Positions 1 to 4,991 of a DNA stretch of 6,641 nucleotides are shown piece by piece (the stretch's first letter is position 1; every line of letters begins with the position of its first letter). The DNA is from Spirochaetia bacterium (GTDB lineage: Bacteria > Spirochaetota > Spirochaetia > Treponematales > Breznakiellaceae), in contig BNUR01000150.1 in NCBI GenBank assembly GCA_025997495.1, forward strand, positions 1 through 6,641, read 5' to 3'. The position numbers were made by a program, and so were the translations under genes. The notes below the pieces were generated by a model, which saw only the letters and a program-made list of their open reading frames with translations, was not told the DNA's origin and did not search any database.

Positions 1-385
1 GGACTTTTTTGTCGGGGTATGGGTCCCTTCCATTGTATAGAACGATACACTCCGGTTGGGGGATGAGGTACAATTTCGAGCCGTACCGTTTCTTTTCATC
101 AAGGATCGCCTCGTATATCCGCCCAAGGTACATCAGGAACCTCAGCGGCATATTGGGGTTGATGGTGCTCTGGTGCTCCATGAAGATCACCAGCTTGCCG
201 TCAATCTCGAAGCTGATGTCGTTCTTCTGCCCTTTAAAAAATACGTTTTCCAGGGTGTTTATAATAATAGGCGCTTTGGGGTCTATAGATATCCCCTCAA
301 TCGCCCCATATAGCTCCCGGAGATATTCGGGCTTTTTGAAAAGCCAGACAAATAGATTGTCTTTGTACTTGGTATTAACGCCCAT
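1..385 (-). CDS. Rpn/PD-(D/E)XK nuclease family transposase-like protein, N-terminal part
   Basis: Reading leftwards from the ATG at 385-383, an uninterrupted frame gives 128 residues and runs off the window edge, so the C-terminus is missing. A Shine-Dalgarno GGAGG lies at 398-394, 8 nt before the ATG. Visible motifs fit the PD-(D/E)XK fold of the Rpn / 'PDDEXK nuclease family transposase' group: an early aromatic segment (LFVWLF, residues 11-16), then D56 followed by the strand pair FEIDGKLVIFMEHQS with E70-x-Q72, the acidic residue and Q of the core. Family members are typically about 250-330 residues, so under half is seen. Rpn proteins are known as DNA endonucleases that promote recombination. 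The cellular role here is unknown, and such genes are often multicopy. No terminal inverted repeats are visible, so this is not called an insertion sequence. Confidence 0.8.
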   Translation of the reverse strand, partial: MGVNTKYKDNLFVWLFKKPEYLRELYGAIEGISIDPKAPIIINTLENVFFKGQKNDISFEIDGKLVIFMEHQSTINPNMPLRFLMYLGRIYEAILDEKKRYGSKLYLIPQPECIVLYNGRDPYPDKKV

Positions 386-546
386 TCTTGGAACCTCCGG
401 TTCTCCCTCTACGGTACTGCGAAATGGAGGAAAAAGAAAGAGCGAACGGCGAAATCCGGGGAGACCTATCAGCAATTCTTATTTTGAAGAAAAAACCACA
501 AAAAATACGAAAAAGAATAAATGAGCCAATTCCAAAATGCAAGACA

Positions 547-616
547 GACCGCGAATGACACGAATCCGCACGAATAAAACAATTCTTATTCGTGCGGATT
601 CGTGTTATTCGTGGTT
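547..616. repeat. Long hairpin repeat, 31-nt arms with 8-nt loop
   Basis: Arms 558-577 and 586-605 are perfect reverse complements (20 bp) around the loop AACAATTC at 578-585. Pairing continues outward to 547-557 and 606-616 if G-U pairs are allowed (three of them), giving a 31-bp stem. The right arm contains CGTG-N6-CGTGGTT, a motif style seen in dispersed repeats of several bacterial genomes, spirochaetes included (from memory, not checked). No protein-coding potential and no T run follow directly, so it is called a dispersed palindromic repeat rather than a terminator. A 6-bp direct repeat ATGCAA flanks it at 537-542 and 620-625. Confidence 0.75.
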
Positions 617-651
617 AATATGCAATTCTTAACATACAAAAACCAGTCCAT

Positions 652-676
652 CCTGTCCGTGTGGTCCGTGGTTATT
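652..676. repeat. Degenerate half-copy of the neighbouring hairpin repeat
   Basis: The 25 nt at 652-676 match the right arm of the hairpin (595-619) at 17 of 25 positions, with the same CGTG-N6-CGTGGTTA spacing. It contains its own direct repeat, GTCCGTG at 655-661 and 664-670. No complementary left arm is seen nearby, so this appears to be a solitary, diverged half-element. Confidence 0.5.
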
Positions 677-825
677 TATTCTTTCCCCGGTATGCACAAT
701 TTAGTTCGTATCTACCTACCAGGTTTTCCTAAGTCCGGGGTACGGATGATTTCCGGACAATCCCGGCTACCGGGGTAGCGTTGCTGTAGTGGAAGGAATA
801 TATGGTACCAGGCATCTTTTCTGAA

Positions 826-859
826 CCGGGGAAAAAAAGCCGCCTGGCTTTTACCCCGG
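826..859 (-). terminator. Candidate intrinsic terminator of the lipoprotein/barrel operon
   Basis: On the minus strand the RNA would read AAAAGCC-AGGC-GGCTTTT followed by three more T, a 7-bp stem with a 4-nt loop and a seven-T run (852 down to 832). Flanking CCGGGG (826-831) and CCCCGG (854-859) are also complementary, so the whole block is palindromic. It lies about 80 nt beyond the stop of the barrel gene at 933, in the right orientation to end that transcript. Only three G-C pairs are in the inner stem, so strength is uncertain. The outer pairing would compete with a simple U-tract terminator. Confidence 0.45.
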
Positions 860-932
860 ACGGCCCCGCTCGCTTTATTCAACTTGGTGACAGGCGCCAA
901 AGCGTTCTTGGGCAGCACATTTGTCGATTTTG

Positions 933-1667
933 TTATTTATTCCAAAACTTATAGCCAACACCGATGCTGACACGCGGCCCAAACGTAAATGGCGGGGTGA
1001 AGCTTATATCAGAATCCTTTGCAATTTTTTTTAATGCTTTGTCAGAGTCGCCCTCTATCTTGAAGTTGACGAGTACCTCACCCCGTAGATAGAGTTTGCT
1101 GGTTATGTTGAAATCCAGTCCGACACCCACAACAAGGCTAAAGGCATCATACAGGTCCTTGAAATCACCGGACATATCATCACGATCGATAGTTAAACTT
1201 CCATTCTTGCCGGAAAGAAAAATCTGATAGTCAATACCCGCAAGCGGGAAAACAGTCACCGGTCCCGCCGCGAAGGGAAACTTACCCAAAATGGTGAAAC
1301 CAAATTGGGTTGACATTAACTCGAAATCACCGGCGTATCCGTTAGCGTTTGGTTTGAAAGAACCGAAGATGAAATCCATACCGATTTCTACGTAGGTAGC
1401 GTCAAAAAATCCCCCGATGCCAAAACCATTGTTACTGTGGAGGCTGTTTTCAAGAATGGTATCGACGCCGTAGGAAGAGCCAAAATAAGAGTATTCCCAT
1501 CCTACGTCGAACATACCGTTGTAAAAGATACGGCCGCCTGCGCTCAGGGAGAAACCAGATGACTGAGTATTCTTCTTGCCCCCAATCCGCTCTTGTGCGT
1601 AAACACTGCCGCCGATTATCAACACAAGAAGTAAAACCCAAGTCAATTTCTTTTCAACTAATATCAT
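933..1667 (-). CDS. Exported outer-membrane beta-barrel-type protein, unknown function
   Basis: The frame encodes 244 residues. Residues 1-24 form a signal peptide: a basic EKK, a long hydrophobic run (L8-G20), and a V-Y-A cleavage motif before Q25. The mature part alternates polar and aromatic/hydrophobic residues in short strands separated by glycine- and asparagine-rich turns, with no hydrophobic helix. It ends in a strand of the VGYKFW type with an aromatic residue near the C-terminus, as in small outer-membrane barrels. It resembles treponemal outer-membrane beta-barrel proteins in style, but I cannot name a family. The ATG at 1667 follows the lipoprotein stop by 13 nt. Its only purine-rich leader is a run of seven G (1679-1673), 5 nt before the ATG. 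It was probably co-transcribed with the lipoprotein gene. A periplasmic or surface role is inferred. Confidence 0.8.
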   Translation of the reverse strand: MILVEKKLTWVLLLVLIIGGSVYAQERIGGKKNTQSSGFSLSAGGRIFYNGMFDVGWEYSYFGSSYGVDTILENSLHSNNGFGIGGFFDATYVEIGMDFIFGSFKPNANGYAGDFELMSTQFGFTILGKFPFAAGPVTVFPLAGIDYQIFLSGKNGSLTIDRDDMSGDFKDLYDAFSLVVGVGLDFNITSKLYLRGEVLVNFKIEGDSDKALKKIAKDSDISFTPPFTFGPRVSIGVGYKFWNK

Positions 1668-1672
1668 GATAA

Positions 1673-1679
1673 CCCCCCC
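1673..1679 (-). promoter_or_regulatory. Seven-G homopolymer acting as Shine-Dalgarno region
   Basis: On the minus strand TGGGGGGGTTATC separates the lipoprotein stop (TAG) from the ATG of the barrel gene. The G run is the only sequence able to pair with the anti-Shine-Dalgarno region. Its length could alter spacing to the start codon. Confidence 0.5.
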
Positions 1680-1680
1680 A

Positions 1681-1950
1681 CTATTTCGTCATGATAAGGG
1701 TAACGATTACTTCACCAACGAAATTGTTGTGTTCTGTAGTTTCTGACAGTATTTTGGTAAATCCGGCATCCTTCCCTGCTTGAACAGCATTGAACCATGC
1801 GTCTTTGTATGAAATTGCCCTCCCTGAAACAATACCGACTTCACTTACCGGTACCGGTTCGTTATACGCGAGCGAGCTGGTAACGGTGTTACAAGCGGCA
1901 AGCAGGAATCCCACTGCCATTATTCCGATCAAAAAACATTTCTTTGCCAT
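1681..1950 (-). CDS. Small lipoprotein, possibly TRL-like
   Basis: This 89-residue protein has a lipoprotein signal: lysines at 3-4, a hydrophobic stretch (F6-L17) and the lipobox L17-A-A-C20, so Cys20 would be lipidated. The mature part is only about 70 residues. It contains a segment running SGRAISYKDAW, then AVQAGKDAGFTKI, and ends in a strand (EVIVTLIMTK). The 'A..AG.TKI..' pattern recalls TRL-like lipoproteins, but that link is weak. The start is well supported: AGGAGGT at 1962-1956 lies 5 nt before the ATG. The next gene starts 13 nt after the stop, so the two likely form an operon, and both products are predicted to go to the envelope. The function is unknown. Confidence 0.78.
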   Translation of the reverse strand: MAKKCFLIGIMAVGFLLAACNTVTSSLAYNEPVPVSEVGIVSGRAISYKDAWFNAVQAGKDAGFTKILSETTEHNNFVGEVIVTLIMTK

Positions 1951-2101
1951 AATTTACCTCCTATGGCGTTTTGATTTTTTTAGACCTTACGCCGCCTTCG
2001 TGTAACACACGGCCTCGGCGCTGTACATATCTTCAAGCGGGAGCAAGGCCCCCGCATAAGCCCACTTTTACGGCATAAGCGGGAAAGAACCGCCGCCCCA
2101 T

Positions 2102-2296
2102 TCATGGCTCAACCCCCGCTTTAGCCCCCTTTCCGTCAGGCCTGTCCCTGATAAGGGTCGGCATCCCCGGAAACCCCTGGTTAGCCCCTGCTTGGGTAAC
2201 AATGGTTTTTAGAAAATCCTTGCCATCTTCATCCATTTTCAGAATTTGGGCATAAAGGCGGTTCAATTTGTCTTGTTTTGCCATCAGATCGTTCAT
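2102..2296 (-). CDS. Small hypothetical protein divergent from the xre regulator
   Basis: From the ATG at 2296 the frame gives 64 residues (67 if the in-frame GTG at 2305 is used). The N-terminal 40 residues look helical and charged (MNDLMAKQDKLNRLYAQ, then KMDEDGKDFLKTI). The C-terminal part is rich in glycine, proline and basic residues with no predicted structure. I do not recognise a family, and there is no signal peptide or membrane segment. The main support for expression is a minus-strand promoter with TTGACA and TATTAT boxes 17 bp apart just upstream, predicting transcription from about 2308. That leaves an 11-13 nt leader for the ATG and almost none for the GTG. No good Shine-Dalgarno sequence precedes either, so the start is uncertain. 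It is divergent from the regulator gene at 2406. Confidence 0.45.
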   Translation of the reverse strand: MNDLMAKQDKLNRLYAQILKMDEDGKDFLKTIVTQAGANQGFPGMPTLIRDRPDGKGAKAGVEP

Positions 2297-2314
2297 GAAA
2301 CCCACTTTGGGGAT

Positions 2315-2343
2315 ATAATAAGACTCTTTGTGGGTATTGTCAA
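2315..2343 (-). promoter_or_regulatory. Sigma-70-type promoter reading left into the small ORF
   Basis: On the minus strand a perfect -35 box TTGACA (2343-2338) is followed, after 17 bp, by the -10 box TATTAT (2320-2315). The predicted start of transcription is around 2307-2309, only 2-13 nt before the possible start codons of the 2296-2102 ORF, so the transcript would have a very short leader or none. Confidence 0.7.
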
Positions 2344-2367
2344 GTACTTTTATTGTTTTAAGGCGCC
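2342..2367. promoter_or_regulatory. Candidate operator palindromes between the divergent promoters
   Basis: The perfect 8-bp palindrome AAGTACTT (2342-2349) overlaps the end of the left-reading -35 box. GGCGCC (2362-2367) sits in the spacer of the right-reading promoter. Cro/C1-type regulators commonly bind short dyads near their own promoter, so these could be operator sites for the product of the gene at 2406. The dyads are short enough to occur by chance. Confidence 0.3.
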
Positions 2368-2382
2368 ACTATTTGCTATAAT
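2353..2382 (+). promoter_or_regulatory. Promoter of the xre-type regulator gene (extended -10)
   Basis: The -10 box TATAAT (2377-2382) is perfect and preceded by TGC (2374-2376), giving the extended -10 form. The -35 is TTGTTT (2353-2358), 18 bp upstream. The predicted transcription start is near 2389, giving a leader of about 17 nt that contains AAGGAAGG (2393-2400), the ribosome binding site of the TTG start at 2406. Confidence 0.7.
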
Positions 2383-2405
2383 TGAGTTAAGTAAGGAAGG
2401 TTCTT

Positions 2406-2753
2406 TTGGATACGATAGATCTTGGGAAAAACCAGCGGATTCTCCAGGTACGGCAAGCCCTGAGTCTTTCCCAACAGAAATTCGCCGATGGGATTAAACT
2501 CAGTAAGACCTATCAAGGTGCCATAGAGTTAGAACAGCGTCCGGTAAAGGATCGTCTTATCAAGCTTATTTCCATGACCTATGGGGCTAATGAGGAATGG
2601 CTGAAAACGGGCGCCGGGGATATGTTCGACAAAATTGAGGACCACAAACTGCGGCAAATTATCGACCTATTCAAAAAGCTGGACGATACCGGGCAGGACT
2701 ATGTTTTAGAGCACTTGGAAGTGTACATAAAGTATCACCGGAAAAAGACATAA
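2406..2753 (+). CDS. Cro/C1-type (XRE) helix-turn-helix transcriptional regulator
   Basis: The product has 115 residues. Residues 9-55 form the five-helix HTH_3-type DNA-binding domain: RILQVRQALSLSQQKFA carries the first two helices, and S33-L42 is the recognition helix. YGANEEWLKTGAGDMF (59-74) is the tail typical of a large subgroup of small XRE regulators. Residues 75-115 are helical and probably dimerise (KLRQIIDLFKKLDDTGQDYVLEHL). The start is TTG, chosen because AAGGAAGG lies 5 nt upstream and the next in-frame ATG (Met57) would remove most of the domain. It acts in the cytoplasm as a DNA-binding repressor or activator. Its compact promoter with nearby palindromes and the divergent small ORF suggest it controls itself and that neighbour, which is an inference. 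No protease or metabolite-binding domain is attached. Confidence 0.93.
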   Translation: MDTIDLGKNQRILQVRQALSLSQQKFADGIKLSKTYQGAIELEQRPVKDRLIKLISMTYGANEEWLKTGAGDMFDKIEDHKLRQIIDLFKKLDDTGQDYVLEHLEVYIKYHRKKT

Positions 2754-2803
2754 TTCCCCTCCCGTGCCGCTACAGTGATGGTGGCGCGGGGAAGGCAGAC
2801 GGA

Positions 2804-2939
2804 GCGGACGGAGGGGGGCGTGGCTGGCCGAATGCATCCGGTTTCCCTGCATAGGGAGACCGAAAAGCCCCCTGGGGCTGGGCTCCCGGCGCAGATTCCC
2901 CGGCTAGCATGAGCGCCAGACATGCCCCCCTCCGTCCGT
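2804..2939. repeat. Nested palindromic element, 14-bp perfect outer stem with inner hairpins
   Basis: GGACGGAGGGGGGC (2806-2819) and its exact reverse complement (2924-2937) close a loop of 104 nt. Pairing extends to 2804-2822 / 2921-2939 with two G-U pairs. Inside, 2839-2848 and 2853-2862 form a 10-bp hairpin with loop GCAT and one G-U pair. AGCCC/GGGCT (2866-2870 and 2875-2879) forms a second hairpin, and GGCGC/GCGCC (2888-2892, 2913-2917) a possible third. The arrangement is a closed multi-branch fold, as expected for a structured RNA or a palindromic mobile or extragenic repeat. I do not match it to a known RNA family. Confidence 0.55.
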
Positions 2940-2947
2940 GCTGGTCT

Positions 2948-2981
2948 GGCCTGTAGGCCCCAACAGCCCGCAGACGGGGCC
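2948..2981. repeat. Further small dyads flanking the palindromic element
   Basis: GGCC-TGTA-GGCC (2948-2959) and GGCCCC/GGGGCC (2956-2961 and 2976-2981) are adjacent, partly overlapping inverted repeats just right of the larger element. They are mutually exclusive, and in such GC-rich DNA could be incidental. Confidence 0.35.
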
Positions 2982-3032
2982 GCCCCATCCCTGCCCAGTT
3001 TCTACACCTGCCAGCCCTGTTCCCCGCCCATA

Positions 3033-3572
3033 CTATTCAATGACCTCTTTACCATTGGCCCAGCAGCCCCGGCGCTTTTGCTTAAAAGGAATCCACTCAT
3101 TCCCCTTCTCGCCGATGTACATATAGGAACCGTTATCAAGCTGAATCCGTTTGTAAAGCTGCCCCTCATAGGCGTCAAGGGTGTCTAAAACCTCGGCATA
3201 GAGCCAGTAGGATTCCACCATGATAGAGGAGCCTTCCTGGGGCAATGCCCAGGGGAAGGGGGCTCCCGGCTTTGAACAGAGCTGGTACCCCTCAATTTCC
3301 AGGGTCTTCATATTAGGCCGGCCGCCTACAAAGAAGGGCGTAAGAATCTCGTGGGCGTTCCCCCCGACCTTGAGCTGCCCGTACACATTGATACATATCA
3401 CCCGGTCAATCTTATGTATCCGGTCAATGTACCCGTACACCGTCCAGGGGCTTACGATCATCGAAAACCCCAGGGACTTCTTTAACGCCTCATAATCAAG
3501 GCCGTACAGAGCCCGGATAAGCCCCTGCTGGTCATACACCTTACCCTTATACAGATGAAACGTCTTTCCCAT
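3033..3572 (-). CDS. Gamma-glutamylcyclotransferase (AIG2/GGCT)-like protein with N-terminal extension
   Basis: The product has 179 residues. The GGCT-like fold is recognised from VYGQLKVGG (63-71, the usual YGxL substrate loop after the first strand), a GYQLCSKPGAPFPWA segment (95-109), a glutamate at 120 in IMVES where the catalytic acid of the family falls, and LDAYEG (132-137) followed by YKRIQL. Family members convert gamma-glutamyl amino acids or gamma-glutamylamines to 5-oxoproline, but many bacterial members have unknown substrates. Usual length is about 110-150 residues. Here about 60 residues precede the domain (KGKVYDQQGLIRALYGLDYEAL and on) with no signal peptide and no family I recognise. 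AAGGAG at 3586-3581, 8 nt before the ATG, fixes the start. It lies 59 nt after the phosphatase gene on the same strand, so it may be co-transcribed or have its own promoter in that gap. It is cytoplasmic. Confidence 0.83.
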   Translation of the reverse strand: MGKTFHLYKGKVYDQQGLIRALYGLDYEALKKSLGFSMIVSPWTVYGYIDRIHKIDRVICINVYGQLKVGGNAHEILTPFFVGGRPNMKTLEIEGYQLCSKPGAPFPWALPQEGSSIMVESYWLYAEVLDTLDAYEGQLYKRIQLDNGSYMYIGEKGNEWIPFKQKRRGCWANGKEVIE

Positions 3573-3631
3573 TTTTTTTACTCCTTGCTATTATGAAATA
3601 TAATCCACATTTCGTTACCACGAGATCCGCA

Positions 3632-4933
3632 TCATTTTTCCAGCCCCTGCGCAAACCGAATATCCACCAGGGTAACATCGTCCGCAAGGGTTACTTCATC
3701 TTGAATGGTAATTAAGGCGCTTTCTATATCAGGGGCGGCGTTTTGCATTCCCGGGACGGCCCCAATCCAGGCGGCGATTTCCTTTTCCAGGAGTTCCCGA
3801 AGATCCCTTTGGGGAAGGTCGTGAAACTTCTTTAACAGGGCGAAGGTTCGTTCCTCCCCGTACCGCTCCCGGCGGCTATTGGTCATATCCGTCAGGCCGT
3901 CGGAATAGGCGGTAAGCCTCATGCCTGCCCTGATGGGGATGATCCGGCCGGCGGCCAGATCCAGTTCGTCCTGAATGCCCAGAGGAGGGAGGCTTGGCTG
4001 TATGATATGGTAGGCCACCTTATCGCCCCTAGGCACAAAGACCGACACCGGGGAAAAACCGCAATTGTAGATAGTCACGGTCAGGGTAGTAAAATCCACA
4101 TAAAACAACACGGCGGTGATGAAGATCCCCGGCGGGCTTACATCCCGGACCAGGGAATTGATAAACCGGGTAATCTCCTCCGGGCAGCCCCCATAGGTAA
4201 GGAGTTCCAGGGCGGAAAAACAGGCTCCTAAGGCCATGGTTGCCAGGGAGCCGGAGATATTCTTCCCCGCCACGTCAAAACAGCCGACCAGGTAGCGATC
4301 CTTGCCGCTCCGGAATACCCGGTAAAAATCCCCCCCCAGTTCATGGGCCATTTTGTTGTATAACAGGACTTGGAACCGCTCATCGGTAACCTTTGACTTA
4401 TCCAGGAGGTTTCTCTGAATTTCCCCCGCCTGGATGAGATCCCGAACCCGGATGGTGTTGGTATGATCAACGATTTTATTGAATCCCACCACCCCCAGGT
4501 AGGCCCCTTTATGCAGAACCACAAACCAGGGGGGGCCGTCCTCCCCGGAGACATCATACCCCGCGTCACTATTGAGGGAATGTGTCATCACCGCATCAAT
4601 GGCGACGGATGCCTCAACGGTGTCCAGGGGCGGAACCAGAAAAGCCGCCAAATCCGGCGGCGTGATCCTGTCGGGGGAGGATGCAATACTCTTTTCCAGG
4701 GTACTGCGAAAAACAAGCCCCAGGATCCTGCCGTCCTGCACTACGGGAACCACCTTCCGCTTTGTGCCGGCCCGTAAGGCAGCCAAAGCCCCGGACACAC
4801 CGGCTTCAAGGGGAACCGGCGGGACAGCCTCCGCTATAGAGCCAATCTGGAGGGGGGAAAAATACCGGCCCGCCGTCTTGGCAGGCGCTGTCGCTTTGGC
4901 GCTTTGTTCATCCATATTGTACACCATTATCAT
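3632..4933 (-). CDS. CBS-domain-pair SpoIIE/PP2C-type serine/threonine phosphatase
   Basis: The product is up to 433 residues. Residues about 28-165 form two CBS-like repeats (VVPVVQDGRILGLVFRSTLE at 61-80; WFVVLHKGAYLGVVGFNKIV at 136-155), a module that usually binds adenine nucleotides. A helical linker (165-195) with EIQRNLL leads to the SpoIIE-type PP2C domain. The metal-binding motifs are intact: GGDFY (D202), DVAGKNISG (D220, G223), the NCGFSPV strand (290-296), YSDGLTD (D345) and ADDVTL (D418, D419). It should be a cytoplasmic Mn/Mg-dependent phosphatase, in this family usually acting on anti-sigma-factor antagonists or similar regulators and perhaps gated by nucleotide binding. No STAS or kinase partner is in the window. 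Three in-frame ATGs (4933, 4927, 4915) are possible and none has a strong Shine-Dalgarno sequence. There is no membrane segment. Confidence 0.92.
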   Translation of the reverse strand: MIMVYNMDEQSAKATAPAKTAGRYFSPLQIGSIAEAVPPVPLEAGVSGALAALRAGTKRKVVPVVQDGRILGLVFRSTLEKSIASSPDRITPPDLAAFLVPPLDTVEASVAIDAVMTHSLNSDAGYDVSGEDGPPWFVVLHKGAYLGVVGFNKIVDHTNTIRVRDLIQAGEIQRNLLDKSKVTDERFQVLLYNKMAHELGGDFYRVFRSGKDRYLVGCFDVAGKNISGSLATMALGACFSALELLTYGGCPEEITRFINSLVRDVSPPGIFITAVLFYVDFTTLTVTIYNCGFSPVSVFVPRGDKVAYHIIQPSLPPLGIQDELDLAAGRIIPIRAGMRLTAYSDGLTDMTNSRRERYGEERTFALLKKFHDLPQRDLRELLEKEIAAWIGAVPGMQNAAPDIESALITIQDEVTLADDVTLVDIRFAQGLEK

Positions 4934-4936
4934 TCT

Positions 4937-4966
4937 TTAACGCTAATTGGACAACCCGGTTATAAT
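4937..4966 (+). promoter_or_regulatory. Promoter of the M20-like/gpgS operon
   Basis: The perfect -10 TATAAT (4961-4966) has a weak -35, TTAACG (4937-4942), 18 bp upstream. Transcription would start near 4973, giving a leader of about 20 nt. The same T/A core read on the other strand gives TATTAT (4967-4962), suitably placed for the divergent phosphatase gene, though no good minus-strand -35 is seen. Confidence 0.55.
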
Positions 4967-4991
4967 AGCGTAACATGTGAAAGGGAGTCTT

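Larger units (their letters stand above)
386..932. other. Intergenic region of about 547 bp, repeat-bearing, no convincing gene
   Basis: This gap lies between the start of the Rpn-like gene and the end of the beta-barrel gene. Open frames here lack ribosome binding sites and overlap palindromes. In order it holds the leader of the Rpn-like gene, an A-rich stretch (about 484-521), a 31-bp-arm hairpin (547-616), a degenerate copy of half of that hairpin (652-676) and a GC-rich palindrome with a T run on the minus strand (826-859). The word CAATTCTTA occurs three times, at 473, 580 and 623. GTCCGGGGTA at 733-742 is the exact reverse complement of 852-861. I see no promoter with good consensus in it. 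Confidence 0.7.
2754..3032. other. GC-rich intergenic region between convergent genes
   Basis: This 279-bp gap separates the 3' ends of the regulator (plus) and the cyclotransferase-like gene (minus). Open frames on both strands lack ribosome binding sites and code for Pro/Ala/Gly/Arg-rich sequence, as expected by chance in GC-rich DNA. The real content is dyad symmetry, described in the next entries. No T-rich terminator tail was found for either flanking gene. Confidence 0.65.

Noticed and set aside
9..524. 171-residue plus-strand frame
   Set aside because: It is antisense to the Rpn-like gene, whose minus-strand reading has a ribosome binding site and PD-(D/E)XK motifs.
547..616. Hairpin considered as an intrinsic terminator for a flanking gene
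   Set aside because: No T run follows either arm, and no gene ends nearby in a fitting orientation; the Rpn-like gene starts to its left and reads away from it.
537..676. CRISPR array considered because of repeated CGTG words
   Set aside because: There are only two diverged copies, no regular spacers and no cas genes.
712..918. 68-residue minus-strand open frame beginning with GTG
   Set aside because: It has no ribosome binding site, and it spans the palindrome and candidate terminator at 826-859 as well as another inverted repeat pair (733-742 / 852-861). It is best read as non-coding sequence downstream of the barrel gene.
2735..2988. Two overlapping minus-strand frames rich in Pro, Ala, Gly and Arg
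   Set aside because: They lie inside the GC-rich palindromic region, have no ribosome binding site, and their composition is what random GC-rich DNA gives.
2922..3188. Plus-strand frames of 62-88 residues
   Set aside because: They run antisense into the well-supported GGCT-like gene and have no ribosome binding site or recognisable motif.
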